64,000 nucleotides of DNA from Hahellaceae bacterium (GCA_016716085.1 JADJWY010000008.1:310001-374000); one strand, 5' to 3'; positions 43,104 to 52,379 are shown, counted from the stretch's first letter. Notes: generated by a model not told the origin, from the sequence alone. A program made the numbers and translations.

Positions 43104-44084
43104 GCAGATCTGGTACGAAGGAAGCGCCTGGCGCTGGGCGCTTGTGCCGCTGTCCCTGCTATACCGTGCTGTGGTGACCTTTCGTCGGTATCGCTGGCTT
43201 AAGAGGCCTGGCGCCGCCTACCGTTCCCGCGTCCCTCTGATTGTTATTGGAAATCTGACGGTGGGTGGAACGGGCAAAACGCCCCTCACGCTGGCTTGTA
43301 TAGCGCTGGCTAGGGCATTAGGGCTACGACCAGGGGTCGTGAGTCGCGGTTACGGGGGGAAAGCCCCCCATTATCCTTGCCGCGTGGACCAGTCACCAGA
43401 CGCGGCATTGGTGGGGGACGAACCGCTGCTGATCTGGCGCAACAGTGCGTGCCCCGTGGTAGTATCACCCATTCGCGCGGATGCGGTCGCATTGCTCGAG
43501 TCCGCGTTTTCGCCGGATATCATCTTCAGTGATGATGGCTTGCAGCACTATGCGATGGCGCGCCAGGCCGAGATCGTCGTGGTCGATGGCAAGCGGGGCT
43601 ATGGTAATGGCTGGTGCCTGCCTGCAGGCCCTTTGCGAGAGCGCTGCGGCGCCTGGCTGAGGTGGATCTGGAAGTCTACAACGGGGCTGATCCGCCACAT
43701 GGCTCAGGTTTGCGATTTGATCTGGTGCCTGACGAGTGGATCACGGTTTCTGCACCTGAGCTGCGTAAGTCAACTGCCGATTTTTTGCAGGGCAACCTTA
43801 AGGACTGTGTTGCTATCGCTGGGATCGGCAATCCGGAACGTTTCTTTGCGACCTTGCATCAGATGGGGCTAGCGTCTGAAACGCATTCTTTTCCGGATCA
43901 TTATCAGTATACTGCAGAAGATTTCGTGCGTTTCCGTGGGCGAACGCTTTTGATGACAGAGAAAGATGCGGTTAAGTGTGCGCATCTCGATCTGAAAGAT
44001 GCCTGGTATCTGAGCGTCAAGGCCCAGTTAAGTCCCGAATTGACGAAACGCCTCACGCATTTGATGTTAAATGGGAGACTCTGA
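43081..44084 (+). pseudogene. lpxK: Tetraacyldisaccharide 4'-kinase LpxK, one-base frameshift
   Basis: Starts at ATG 43081 (M-S-L-A-R-K-I-E). P-loop G-N-L-T-V-G-G-T-G-K-T-P (about 57-68), V-S-R-G-Y-G-G and D-D-G-L-Q-H are intact up to P-A-G-P-L-R-E (about 187). One base is missing near 43642 (GAG-CG-CTG where GAG-NCG-CTG is expected). The family sequence continues in the next frame as L-R-R-L-A-E-V-D to the stop at 44082-44084. Corrected length would be about 334 residues, normal for LpxK. It phosphorylates the lipid A precursor; as it is normally essential, a consensus error (a lost G or C in a run) is more likely than a true mutation. Confidence 0.85.
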
Positions 44085-44086
44085 GC

Positions 44087-44272
44087 TTGGATAAAAAACT
44101 ATTGGCTATTCTTGCCTGCCCGGTGTGCAAGGGTAATCTGGACTATCACCGTGAAAGTCAGGAATTGATCTGTCGGGCAGATGGGCTGGCCTTTCCGATT
44201 CGGGATGACATTCCGGTCATGCTGGAAAAAGAAGCACGCACCCTGACGACGGATGAGCGCCTGAAGAAATGA
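44087..44272 (+). CDS. Trm112-family zinc protein (YcaR-like)
   Basis: 61 residues from a TTG at 44087 with GGGAG upstream. Starts M-D-K-K-L-L-A-I-L-A-C-P-V-C-K-G, the family's C-P-x-C knuckle; I-C-R-A-D-G-L-A-F-P-I-R-D-D-I-P-V-M-L follows. Short companion protein conserved between lpxK and kdsB in many gammaproteobacteria; its partner is unproven. Overlaps kdsB by 4 bp. Confidence 0.85.
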   Translation: MDKKLLAILACPVCKGNLDYHRESQELICRADGLAFPIRDDIPVMLEKEARTLTTDERLKK

Positions 44273-45045
44273 CCGATTTTATCGTAATCATTCCCGCCCG
44301 CCTTAACTCCAGTCGTCTGCCGAATAAGGCCCTGGCTGACATCGGTGGCAAACCGATGGTACAGCATGTCTATGAACAGGCCGCCAGAAGTCTTGCCGCC
44401 AAAGTGTACGTCGCAACGGACCACCCGGATATTCGGCAGGTGATCGAAAATACGGGCGGAAATGCGCTGATGACCTCTGCCTCGCACGCCTCAGGGACTG
44501 ATCGTCTGGCCGAGTGTGTGAATCAGCTGGCTCTGGATGATGACGATATCATCGTTAACGTGCAGGGTGACGAACCTTTCATCCCTCCTGCGATCATCAA
44601 TCAGGTTGCACGCAATCTGGCCACCCGTCCGGCCGCAGGAATGGCGACGCTGTGCGAAGCGATTCACGACAAAAAGACCTTCTTTAATCCTAACGTTGTG
44701 AAAGTGGTATTCAGCGAAGCGGGTATGGCCCATTACTTTTCCCGCGCGCCGATTCCCTGGGATCGTGACCACTACACGATGGAGGTGGCGAGTGTGGAGG
44801 ATCACCCGAATGTGTGGGGCTATCGTCACATTGGTATCTACGCCTACCGTGCGGGATTACTGAGGGACTTCACCACCTGGCCGGCCAGTGAACTGGAAAA
44901 AATTGAGGCGTTGGAGCAGTTACGGGCGCTGTGGAAAGATGTAAAAATCCATGTGGATGTAGCTGAAGTTACACCCGAAGGTGGTGTGGATACGCCTGCA
45001 GATCTGGAGCGGGTCCGCGCGCGTTTCGCAGAAGGGTTACGCTAG
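44269..45045 (+). CDS. kdsB: CMP-KDO synthetase
   Basis: 258 residues. I-P-A-R-L-N-S-S-R-L-P-N-K (about 7-19) binds CTP; V-Q-G-D-E-P-F (about 97-103) holds the Mg-binding Asp; Y-S-R-A-P-I-P-W-like segment F-S-R-A-P-I-P-W-D. Activates KDO for lipopolysaccharide inner core, consistent with msbA and lpxK upstream. Confidence 0.95.
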   Translation: MTDFIVIIPARLNSSRLPNKALADIGGKPMVQHVYEQAARSLAAKVYVATDHPDIRQVIENTGGNALMTSASHASGTDRLAECVNQLALDDDDIIVNVQGDEPFIPPAIINQVARNLATRPAAGMATLCEAIHDKKTFFNPNVVKVVFSEAGMAHYFSRAPIPWDRDHYTMEVASVEDHPNVWGYRHIGIYAYRAGLLRDFTTWPASELEKIEALEQLRALWKDVKIHVDVAEVTPEGGVDTPADLERVRARFAEGLR

Positions 45046-45525
45046 ATGGCGCGTATCCTGTTCGTTTGTCTGGGTAATATTTGCCGGTCGCCTACGGCTG
45101 AAGGGGTGTTTCGTCAAAAAGTGGCTCAGGCAGGCCTGACCTCAAGGATTGAGGTGGATTCTGCGGGTACCAGTGCCTGGCATATTGGAAGTGCGCCTGA
45201 TCCACGCTCGTGCGAGGCGGCACAGCGACGGGGTTATGATTTGTCATCACTGCGGGCGCGTCAGGTGAGTCCCCCTGAGGACTTTGAGCAATTTGATCTT
45301 ATTCTTGCGATGGATCGCGAAAATCTTGTTAATCTGCAGCGCATATGCCCTGCCGATCAGCTCAGCAAAGTCAAACTCTTCCTCGATTTCGCGTCAGCGG
45401 GTGTCCGTGAAGTGCCAGATCCATACTATGGCGGTGCGCAGGGTTTTGATCAGGTTCTGGATCTGGTCGAAGCGGCATCGGACGGAGTGCTCGCCTATCT
45501 GTTGGAACAGACACCAAAAGGGTAA
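45046..45525 (+). CDS. Low-molecular-weight protein-tyrosine phosphatase
   Basis: 159 residues. P-loop C-L-G-N-I-C-R-S (C8 to R14) and the acid D-P-Y-Y-G-G near the C-terminus define the LMW-PTP class. The start follows the kdsB stop directly. Such enzymes dephosphorylate BY-kinases in polysaccharide systems, but here the place between kdsB and murB is the conserved one of the P. aeruginosa PA2978 type, so a link to the EPS locus 7 kb away is only possible. Confidence 0.9.
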   Translation: MARILFVCLGNICRSPTAEGVFRQKVAQAGLTSRIEVDSAGTSAWHIGSAPDPRSCEAAQRRGYDLSSLRARQVSPPEDFEQFDLILAMDRENLVNLQRICPADQLSKVKLFLDFASAGVREVPDPYYGGAQGFDQVLDLVEAASDGVLAYLLEQTPKG

Positions 45526-45530
45526 GTCGT

Positions 45531-46616
45531 TTGAAATGGTCTCAGAACGTTTCGCTTTCAGGCTATAACACACTGGCCTGTCCTTCCTCGGCTCAATACC
45601 TGGCTGAATGCTATACGCTCTCAGACCTGCGGGAAACTTTCGCTTTTGCGCGCGCAAACAAACTTCGCGTGACGGTATTAGGCGGGGGCAGTAACGTGAT
45701 TATGCCGGTGCAGATGTCGGGCATCGTTTTGCTTAACCGGTTGCCTGGTGTGGCCTTTAAGCCGCTGCCAGATGGCCAGGTGCTGTTGCAGGCGGGTGCC
45801 GGAGAGGTCTGGGATAATCTGGTGAGACTGTCTGTGCAGCGCGGTTTGCGTGGGATTGAAAACCTGATCCTGATTCCCGGTCGCGTTGGGGCGGCACCTA
45901 TTCAGAACATCGGCGCCTACGGCGCAGAGCTCTCTGACACGCTGCTGTCTGTGGAGATCTATGACCCGGCCAGTGACGACTGCCGGACACTGAGTCTGGC
46001 AGACTGCCAATTAGGCTACCGTGACAGTATTTTTAAAACCGCCGTCGGGAGAGAGTGGGTCATTACTGGCATAACGCTAACGCTGTCACCCAATCGTCCC
46101 TTGGTGCTGGAGTATGCGGATCTTCGTCAGCGTTGGGAGCAGGAGGAGGGTGCCCAAAACCATCCGCAGGCGGTTGCGCGGGTGGTGGAACGCTTGCGAC
46201 GCGCAAAATTGCCAGACCCGGCCGACATCCCTAATGCAGGCAGTTTTTTCAAAAACCCGGTGGTAGATCATGATGTCGTCGCGCAATTAAGGCTAGGCTA
46301 CCCGGAGCTGGTCGCCTACCCGGTTCTCGCGTCTGATCCGGCCTTGGCGTCTGATCCGCCGATTCAGACACCCCCGGAGCGGCTCAAGTGGAAGCTGGCG
46401 GCGGGTTGGCTCATCGACAAGGCAGGATGGAAAGGGCGCATGGACAATGGCGTGGGCTGCCACGAGCGCCAGGCCTTAGTGCTGGTGAATCCTGGGCACC
46501 GCCCCGCCGATGAAGTGCTCGCTTTTGCCACCCGACTGCAGGCAGATGTCAAGGCGCGCTTTGGCGTTGATCTGGAGCCAGAGCCTGTACTATTGGGAGA
46601 AACAGAGACGAAATGA
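45531..46616 (+). CDS. murB: UDP-N-acetylenolpyruvoylglucosamine reductase
   Basis: 361 residues from a TTG; type I MurB. FAD domain with G-G-G-S-N-V-I (about 51-57) and I-P-G-R-V-G-A-A-P-I-Q-N-I-G-A-Y-G; the proton donor is the Ser of N-A-G-S-F-F-K-N-P (about 235-243). Contains a small internal duplication A-S-D-P-A-L-A-S-D-P in the C-terminal domain (near 265-275). Makes UDP-MurNAc with NADPH. Ends in an ATGA overlap with the next gene. Confidence 0.95.
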   Translation: MKWSQNVSLSGYNTLACPSSAQYLAECYTLSDLRETFAFARANKLRVTVLGGGSNVIMPVQMSGIVLLNRLPGVAFKPLPDGQVLLQAGAGEVWDNLVRLSVQRGLRGIENLILIPGRVGAAPIQNIGAYGAELSDTLLSVEIYDPASDDCRTLSLADCQLGYRDSIFKTAVGREWVITGITLTLSPNRPLVLEYADLRQRWEQEEGAQNHPQAVARVVERLRRAKLPDPADIPNAGSFFKNPVVDHDVVAQLRLGYPELVAYPVLASDPALASDPPIQTPPERLKWKLAAGWLIDKAGWKGRMDNGVGCHERQALVLVNPGHRPADEVLAFATRLQADVKARFGVDLEPEPVLLGETETK

Positions 46617-46852
46617 AATTGCAGACCATCGTGCCAGGGCGCTATCGCCACTACAAAGGCAATGACTACGAGGTGTTGGGCTGTGTCCGGCATTCCGAGA
46701 CTGAAGAGGTTCTGGTGCTCTACCGACCGCTTTACGGCGCCGTGGATACGCAAGATCTGTGGGTTCGGCCACTGGAAATGTTTTTGCAAACGGTGCAGGT
46801 CGACGGTCTTGAGCTGCCGCGCTTTGCCCGTGAGACAGATGAGAGGAAGTAA
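46613..46852 (+). CDS. DUF1653 protein
   Basis: 79 residues. G-R-Y-R-H-Y-K-G-N-D-Y-E-V-L-G (about 8-22) and L-V-L-Y-R-P-L-Y-G are the family signature; a small barrel-like domain of unknown function. Translationally coupled to murB and followed 5 bp later by the metallo-hydrolase. Confidence 0.85.
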   Translation: MKLQTIVPGRYRHYKGNDYEVLGCVRHSETEEVLVLYRPLYGAVDTQDLWVRPLEMFLQTVQVDGLELPRFARETDERK

Positions 46853-46857
46853 TCGCG

Positions 46858-48216
46858 ATGCACGTTAAATTTATTGGGGCTGCAGGCACCGTTACGGGTT
46901 CGAAAACACTGGTCTCAGTGGAGGGAAAATCCGTGTTGGTGGACTGCGGTCTGTATCAGGGCCTGAAAAAACTGCGAGAGCGCAATTGGCAGGAATTGCC
47001 CGTCAATGTCAAAACCCTTAAAGCGGTGGTCTTGACCCATGCCCACATTGACCACAGTGGTTTTATTCCAGCCCTCGTAAAGCAAGGGTTTCGTGGCAAG
47101 GTATATTGTACCCCTGCAACCTACGCCTTGTGCCGGGTGCTGCTGCCGGATGCCGGTTTTCTGCAGGAAGAAGATGCCCGCTATGCCAATAAAGGGCGTT
47201 TCTCAAAGCACTCGCCCGCATTGCCTCTTTACACGGAAGAAGATGCCTGGACAGCGTTGAAACATTTTGAAGTCGTCGATTTCGGTGAGGCGTTTGAGCC
47301 CGTCCGTGGCTTGACCGCCGTATTCTCCCGTAGCGGGCATATTCTCGGCGCAGGCTCCTTAAGACTGGATGATGGTCGCCGCAGCATCGTATTTTCAGGC
47401 GACGTCGGCAGACTTCAGGATGATATCATGTACCCGCCTGAACCACTGCCACCCTGCGACTACCTGGTGGTTGAATCCACCTATGGAGATCGTCTGCATG
47501 CGCAGGTCGACACCCGTCAGGTGATCAGTGATCTCGTGACCCGAACCTGTGAGCGGGGTGGCGTTGTGCTGATACCCGCCTTTGCGGTGGGGCGCGCCCA
47601 AAGCCTGCTGTATGTATTGAATGAACTCAAAAAAGCAGGACGCATACCCAGCGTACCCATTTTCCTGAACAGTCCCATGGCGATCACAGCAACCGAAATT
47701 TTCTACCGCTTTCACAAGGAGCATCGCCTGACGCCAGCGCAATGTGCGGAAATTGACGGCGGGGTGACGTTTGTAAGAACCGTTGAAGAGTCCATGGCGC
47801 TGAATAACAAGCGATTTCCCTGCATCATCATCTCCGCCAGTGGCATGGCAAGTGGGGGGCGCGTGTTGCACCACCTCAAGGCCTTATTGCCCAACCACCG
47901 CAACAGTATTTTGTTTGCCGGATATCAGGCCAGCGGTACGCGGGGAGAGGCCTTGGTTCATGGTGCCGACAAAGTCAAAATTCACGGTGAGTATTGGCCG
48001 GTCAAGGCCGAGGTCGTCAACCTTGAGAGCCTGAGTGCTCATGCCGACTATGAAGAGCTGCTGACCTGGATGAAGCAAACTGCGCACCCTCCAAAGAAGG
48101 TCTTTATTACGCATGGCGAGCCCCTTGCAGCAGACTGTCTGCGGCGGCATATTCACGAGCGTTTGGGCTGGGAGGCGAGTGTAGCGGACTATCTGGAAGA
48201 GGCCGAATTGGGCTGA
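46858..48216 (+). CDS. Beta-CASP MBL-fold RNA metallo-hydrolase
   Basis: 452 residues. T-H-A-H-I-D-H-S-G (about 61-69) is the zinc motif, followed by G-H-I-L-G-A-G and the beta-CASP region (P-A-F-A-V-G-R-A-Q), a Zn-dependent K-H/H motif and L-S-A-H-A-D-Y near the end. Family members are RNases of the CPSF-73/YsgA type; the specific RNA is unknown. Not a hydrolase of antibiotics. Confidence 0.88.
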   Translation: MHVKFIGAAGTVTGSKTLVSVEGKSVLVDCGLYQGLKKLRERNWQELPVNVKTLKAVVLTHAHIDHSGFIPALVKQGFRGKVYCTPATYALCRVLLPDAGFLQEEDARYANKGRFSKHSPALPLYTEEDAWTALKHFEVVDFGEAFEPVRGLTAVFSRSGHILGAGSLRLDDGRRSIVFSGDVGRLQDDIMYPPEPLPPCDYLVVESTYGDRLHAQVDTRQVISDLVTRTCERGGVVLIPAFAVGRAQSLLYVLNELKKAGRIPSVPIFLNSPMAITATEIFYRFHKEHRLTPAQCAEIDGGVTFVRTVEESMALNNKRFPCIIISASGMASGGRVLHHLKALLPNHRNSILFAGYQASGTRGEALVHGADKVKIHGEYWPVKAEVVNLESLSAHADYEELLTWMKQTAHPPKKVFITHGEPLAADCLRRHIHERLGWEASVADYLEEAELG

Positions 48217-48269
48217 ATGACACCGTGGCCCGTATAAGGCTGACTGTATTTGACTTAAGGAAGACATGA

Positions 48270-49532
48270 ATGGTCGAGACAATAAAGAAAAAACGCGCAA
48301 ATCAGGCGCGTCCTTACGATATCATTCTCTTTGGCGCCAGCAGTTTTGTCGGACAAATTCTGGCCGACTATCTGGCCAATCGGGTGCCGGGTGAAACCCA
48401 GTTGCGCTGGGCCATTGCGGGCCGCTCACAGAAGAAGCTGCGCTTGTTACAGCAGTCGCTGGGGCCGGCCGCCGCGCAGCTCCCGGTTATTGTTGCAGAT
48501 GCGGGTAGCCCTGAATCCCTGCGTCAGATGTGTCAGCAAGCGCGGGTAGTCGTCTCGACGGTGGGACCCTATGCATTGTATGGCGAGCCTTTAATTGAAG
48601 CCTGTGTTGAAAATGGGACCGACTACTGCGACTTGACGGGCGAAGTGCAGTGGATCCGTCGCATGATTCAGTCCTATGAAGGTCGTGCCAAAGAAACTGG
48701 GGCTCGGATTGTTCACTGCTGTGGTTTTGACTCGATTCCCTCCGATATCGGTGTGTGGTGGCTGCAGACCGAAGCGTTAAAGCGGTTTGCTCAGCCCTGC
48801 CAGAGAGTCAAGATGCGTGTGCGGGCGGCGAAAGGCGAATTCTCCGGGGGCACGGTGGCCAGTATGATGAATGTGGCACGCGAAGCCGCGGCGAATCCTG
48901 CATTGCGCAAGGAATTGGCCAACCCTTATTCACTGTGTGTGGGTGCGGAGCAAAATCCTACCCGACAACCGAATGTCTCCTCCGCTACATTTGACGCTGA
49001 TTACGGTGCCTGGACCGCACCGTTTATTATGTCGGGCATCAACACGCGCATTGTTCAGCGTTCCAACTTTTTGTCTCGAGCTTACGGCGACGCCTTTCGT
49101 TATGACGAAGCGATGTTGACTGGCAAGGGTGCAAAAGGTTGGGGGATGGCACAGGCTATCACCACGGCGCTGGCCGGTTTTCTGGTCGCGGCGGCGCTGA
49201 AGCCCTCACGCTGGCTGCTGGAGCGTTATGTTGTGCCTGCACCGGGTGAGGGCCCCTCTCCGGATGCACAAAAGCAGGGCTTTTATGACCTGAGGATGCT
49301 CGGCACGACAGCAAACGGTGAATCCCTCCGCATCAAGATTAAAGGCGATCAGGATCCCGGCTACGGCTCAACGGCTAAAATGCTGGGGCAAGCGGCACTC
49401 TGTATGGCGTTTGATATCGGCGATGAACTGGCAGGTGGATTCTGGACACCCTCGACAGCGATGGGACCGCACCTGTTTCAGCGTTTAAACGAGTTTGCCG
49501 GGGTGACGTTCGAGGTGGACGAGGCGCTATAA
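48270..49532 (+). CDS. Saccharopine-dehydrogenase-like (trans-acting enoyl reductase family) protein
   Basis: 420 residues. N-terminal Rossmann fold (I-I-L-F-G-A-S-S-F-V-G-Q, about 19-30) and T-V-G-P-Y-A-L-Y-G (about 97-105); C-G-F-D-S-I-P-S-D near 155 is typical of the family related to mycobacterial trans-acting enoyl reductase. A hydrophobic segment near 295-310 could touch membrane. Substrate unknown, probably a lipid intermediate. ATG at 48270, with AAGGAAG upstream; an earlier ATG at 48266 is in another frame. Its stop overlaps the convergent dehydrogenase gene by 6 bp. Confidence 0.8.
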   Translation: MVETIKKKRANQARPYDIILFGASSFVGQILADYLANRVPGETQLRWAIAGRSQKKLRLLQQSLGPAAAQLPVIVADAGSPESLRQMCQQARVVVSTVGPYALYGEPLIEACVENGTDYCDLTGEVQWIRRMIQSYEGRAKETGARIVHCCGFDSIPSDIGVWWLQTEALKRFAQPCQRVKMRVRAAKGEFSGGTVASMMNVAREAAANPALRKELANPYSLCVGAEQNPTRQPNVSSATFDADYGAWTAPFIMSGINTRIVQRSNFLSRAYGDAFRYDEAMLTGKGAKGWGMAQAITTALAGFLVAAALKPSRWLLERYVVPAPGEGPSPDAQKQGFYDLRMLGTTANGESLRIKIKGDQDPGYGSTAKMLGQAALCMAFDIGDELAGGFWTPSTAMGPHLFQRLNEFAGVTFEVDEAL

Positions 49533-50795
49533 GCGCCCATCCACCCCCTCTTTAGGCAGTAAGTATTTTACATCGAACAGAACATGCTGGCTTCGCCCCA
49601 GATTGCGAATTTTCTCCAGACCCATCTCCCGGAACTGATCATGGCCGACAGCCAGCACAATGGCGTCATACTTGTGATCGGCCAGCACAGGTTGTAGCGC
49701 AATTCCGTACTCATGTTGCGTTTCTGCAGGGCTGGCCCATGGGTCATAAACCTCTACGTTGGCGCCGTAAGAGTGAAAACGCTCAATCAGATCAATCACA
49801 CGGGTATTGCGAATGTCAGGGCAGTTTTCTTTGAATGTCAGGCCCAGAATAAGAATACTTGAATCAGCGACTGCAATTTTACGTTTGGTCATCAGGCGTA
49901 CGACACGCTCGGCAACATGGGCACCCATGCCGTCATTGATGCGTCGGCCGGACAGGATCATTTCCGGGTGGTGGTTGACGGACTGCGCTTTGTGCGTCAG
50001 ATAGTAAGGGTCAACCCCGATGCAGTGCCCCCCCACCAGGCCGGGGCGGAAGGGGAGAAAGTTCCATTTGGTGCCTGCCGCTTCGAGCACTTCAAGTGTG
50101 TCAATGCCGAGTTTCTCGAACAACAAGGACAATTCGTTGATCAGTGCAATGTTGACGTCGCGCTGGGTGTTCTCGATGACTTTTGCCGCTTCTGCCACCC
50201 GAATACTGCTGGCTTTGTGGGTGCCGGCTATGATGATGCTCGCGTACAGTCGATCAACCTTTTCGGCAATTTCAGGGGTAGAACCCGAAGTAACTTTTAA
50301 AATGTTGGTGACCCGATGCGCTTTGTCGCCGGGATTGATTCGCTCAGGGCTGTAGCCGGCGAAAAAATCCTGGTTGTAGGTCAACCCTGAAATAGCCTCC
50401 AGAATGGGGACACACACCTCTTCGGTGGCACCGGGATACACCGTCGATTCATAGATCACCAGATCCCCTGGCTTCAGTACCTTGCCGATGAGTTGGCTGG
50501 CTGAGCGCAGGGGGCTGAGATCCGGCGTTTTGAACGCATCAATGGGTGTTGGAACCGTCACGATGAATACAGTGCACGATTTCAGATCCTCTGGGTCGGA
50601 GGAGTAGCGCAGATGGGTGGCTGACGCGAGTAATTCAGGTTCGACCTCCAGGGTCTGATCGCGGCCTTCCTGCAGTTCACTGATGCGGCGGCTATTAATG
50701 TCAAAGCCTAACGTTTCATAGCGCTTACCAAATTCAACGGCCAGGGGCAGGCCGACATAGCCCAGACCGACGATGGCAATATTATCTTTCTTCAT
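49527..50795 (-). CDS. Nucleotide-sugar dehydrogenase (TviB/WbpO-like UDP-GlcNAc/GalNAc 6-dehydrogenase)
   Basis: 422 residues. NAD site G-L-G-Y-V-G-L-P-L-A (11-20), V-P-T-P-I, E-S-T-V-Y-P-G and the catalytic Cys in G-G-H-C-I-G-V-D-P-Y (about 262-271), with L-G-L-T-F-K-E-N-C-P-D-I-R-N-T. Closest in feel to TviB/WbpO, which make UDP-GalNAcA or UDP-GlcNAcA for acidic polysaccharides. Same strand as, and 24 bp after, the exosortase gene; it likely supplies the exopolysaccharide made by the locus. Confidence 0.85.
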   Translation of the reverse strand: MKKDNIAIVGLGYVGLPLAVEFGKRYETLGFDINSRRISELQEGRDQTLEVEPELLASATHLRYSSDPEDLKSCTVFIVTVPTPIDAFKTPDLSPLRSASQLIGKVLKPGDLVIYESTVYPGATEEVCVPILEAISGLTYNQDFFAGYSPERINPGDKAHRVTNILKVTSGSTPEIAEKVDRLYASIIIAGTHKASSIRVAEAAKVIENTQRDVNIALINELSLLFEKLGIDTLEVLEAAGTKWNFLPFRPGLVGGHCIGVDPYYLTHKAQSVNHHPEMILSGRRINDGMGAHVAERVVRLMTKRKIAVADSSILILGLTFKENCPDIRNTRVIDLIERFHSYGANVEVYDPWASPAETQHEYGIALQPVLADHKYDAIVLAVGHDQFREMGLEKIRNLGRSQHVLFDVKYLLPKEGVDGRL

Positions 50796-50819
50796 GTGTC
50801 ATTATTTCGTTTGAACGGG

Positions 50820-52379
50820 TTAGTGGGAGGCTTCGTAAGCCTTGCTCAACGAGGCTCGGATTGGAAGCAGTGCTGTCGTAAAGAAATCTTCTAGTCGGGT
50901 AACCGCCGCCTGGCAGTCAGGCAGACAGGGGCTTGAAGCTTGTATCAGTGCGCCGTCTTGTCTCCTCGAGGAAAAAAAAGCCGATAGCTGACCTAATTTG
51001 GCATCAAATTTGTTGCTGAAGTAACGATCACCGATCGCGTAGGTGTAGCCCACAGCATGCCGAACGCGCGACTCACGATTCTCCAGTTCCAGAAATTGAA
51101 TGGAGGAATCTGGCAGACTGAAATTACCCTTTAGTTTCCAGGTCTCGGTGTCGAATTCCCGGTTACGGTTGCTGATAAGTTCCTTGCCATTAACCTGTCG
51201 GGAATATTGGCGCAGGTGGAGACTCACAAGCGGTTCACCCTGGTTTCGGGAAAAGCTGGTGTCCACGGACTGAGTGTAATTAACAAATTGGGGGGCAACA
51301 TAGGCATTGTCGAGCACATAGACGCGATGCCAGTCTCCCATCTGCTCTGGCGCATTGATCTGACCGAAAAAGAGTTCGGGCTGGGTCCATTTTACGGTAA
51401 CCAGACTGATCACCGGAATGCCGATGGCGGCTATCAAAGTCAGCAGGCGAACCCTGACAGGCACTCCTTTCATTGGGGCAGTTGAGACGTCTTCGCGTTT
51501 TTTTAGAGCGTGACGGGAGCGTTTATCGCTGAGCTCAATAAAGTGGGCGGCAATCAACAACGGCACCAGCGTTGCCGCATAAAGATACCAGCCAAAATTT
51601 TCATGATCAGCAACGAGCGGGTGCTGCATGTTGGACTGATGGCCAATGTAGATAATGGTAAATACCCGAACCCAATTGGTCAGCAACGCAAAGAGAATAC
51701 CGGTTGCGTTTAAAATAACGATATAGCGAAGCTGTGCCAGGTTCATGAAACTGTAAACATAGGTCACAGTCAATGAAACGAGTAAATAACGTAAACCAGA
51801 GCAGCCTCCTGCGATTTCGAAGACACCATTGTCCAGCGTCACAAAAAAACCTTTTATGGAGGCATCGATGTGAATCAGTTTCAATGCGGCGCTGCTAACC
51901 TGAACCGAGAGCCATTGCAGGGGGGCATTGAGATAGTCCCAGATGGGAATGGCGAAGAACAGGACTGCGGACGCGCCCAGCAAACGGACGGCGCCATTAC
52001 GATCGAAACGGCAGGCAAGCAGAAGGGCCAGCACCAGGGGTAAGCACATCTGATGCAACACTTCCGTGTGCATGAAATAGGCAGCCGACCAGAGTGCGGA
52101 GAGTGTCGCCAGGCCTGCCAGAATCAGGGGGTCGGGAGTGGCTTTGGGGGGGAGGCTGTGAATCTGCTTTCGTAACAACCAACTCGCCAATATAAGAGAC
52201 AGAAAGCCGTGGCTATAGGCGTCCTGCATTTGCAGCCATTTGAGTAGCAGACTCTCTATGGAAGGCCAAAATACACTCAGAACGAGTAGGTTGCCCGTCA
52301 GGGTGATGACGCTTCGCCGCCAGTTCGGCGATTGAGAGTGGGGCGCTGACTGCATGCAGGATAAAGGTACAACTTCCAT
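50820..52379 (-). CDS. xrtA: Exosortase A fused to EpsI domain
   Basis: 519 residues. About eight membrane helices (27-280) with the exosortase triad: C193 in A-G-G-C-S-G-L-R-Y, R238 in T-N-W-V-R-V-F and H259 in D-H-E-N-F-G-W. After a last helix near 305-330, a C-terminal EpsI-type periplasmic domain (about 330-515) follows. Exosortases cleave PEP-CTERM tails and link proteins to the surface, and XrtA accompanies EPS genes of exactly the kind downstream here. No PEP-CTERM substrate is encoded in this window. Confidence 0.9.
   Translation of the reverse strand: MEVVPLSCMQSAPHSQSPNWRRSVITLTGNLLVLSVFWPSIESLLLKWLQMQDAYSHGFLSLILASWLLRKQIHSLPPKATPDPLILAGLATLSALWSAAYFMHTEVLHQMCLPLVLALLLACRFDRNGAVRLLGASAVLFFAIPIWDYLNAPLQWLSVQVSSAALKLIHIDASIKGFFVTLDNGVFEIAGGCSGLRYLLVSLTVTYVYSFMNLAQLRYIVILNATGILFALLTNWVRVFTIIYIGHQSNMQHPLVADHENFGWYLYAATLVPLLIAAHFIELSDKRSRHALKKREDVSTAPMKGVPVRVRLLTLIAAIGIPVISLVTVKWTQPELFFGQINAPEQMGDWHRVYVLDNAYVAPQFVNYTQSVDTSFSRNQGEPLVSLHLRQYSRQVNGKELISNRNREFDTETWKLKGNFSLPDSSIQFLELENRESRVRHAVGYTYAIGDRYFSNKFDAKLGQLSAFFSSRRQDGALIQASSPCLPDCQAAVTRLEDFFTTALLPIRASLSKAYEASH

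Noticed and set aside
45046..45525. Assigning the low-molecular-weight phosphatase to the EPS system as Wzb
   Set aside because: It sits in the conserved kdsB-murB interval, 7 kb from the EPS genes, and the EPS kinase-like protein lacks a P-loop lysine and tyrosine tail.
46858..48216. Beta-lactam resistance gene
   Set aside because: The beta-CASP motifs mark it as an RNA-type metallo-hydrolase; it has no signal peptide.
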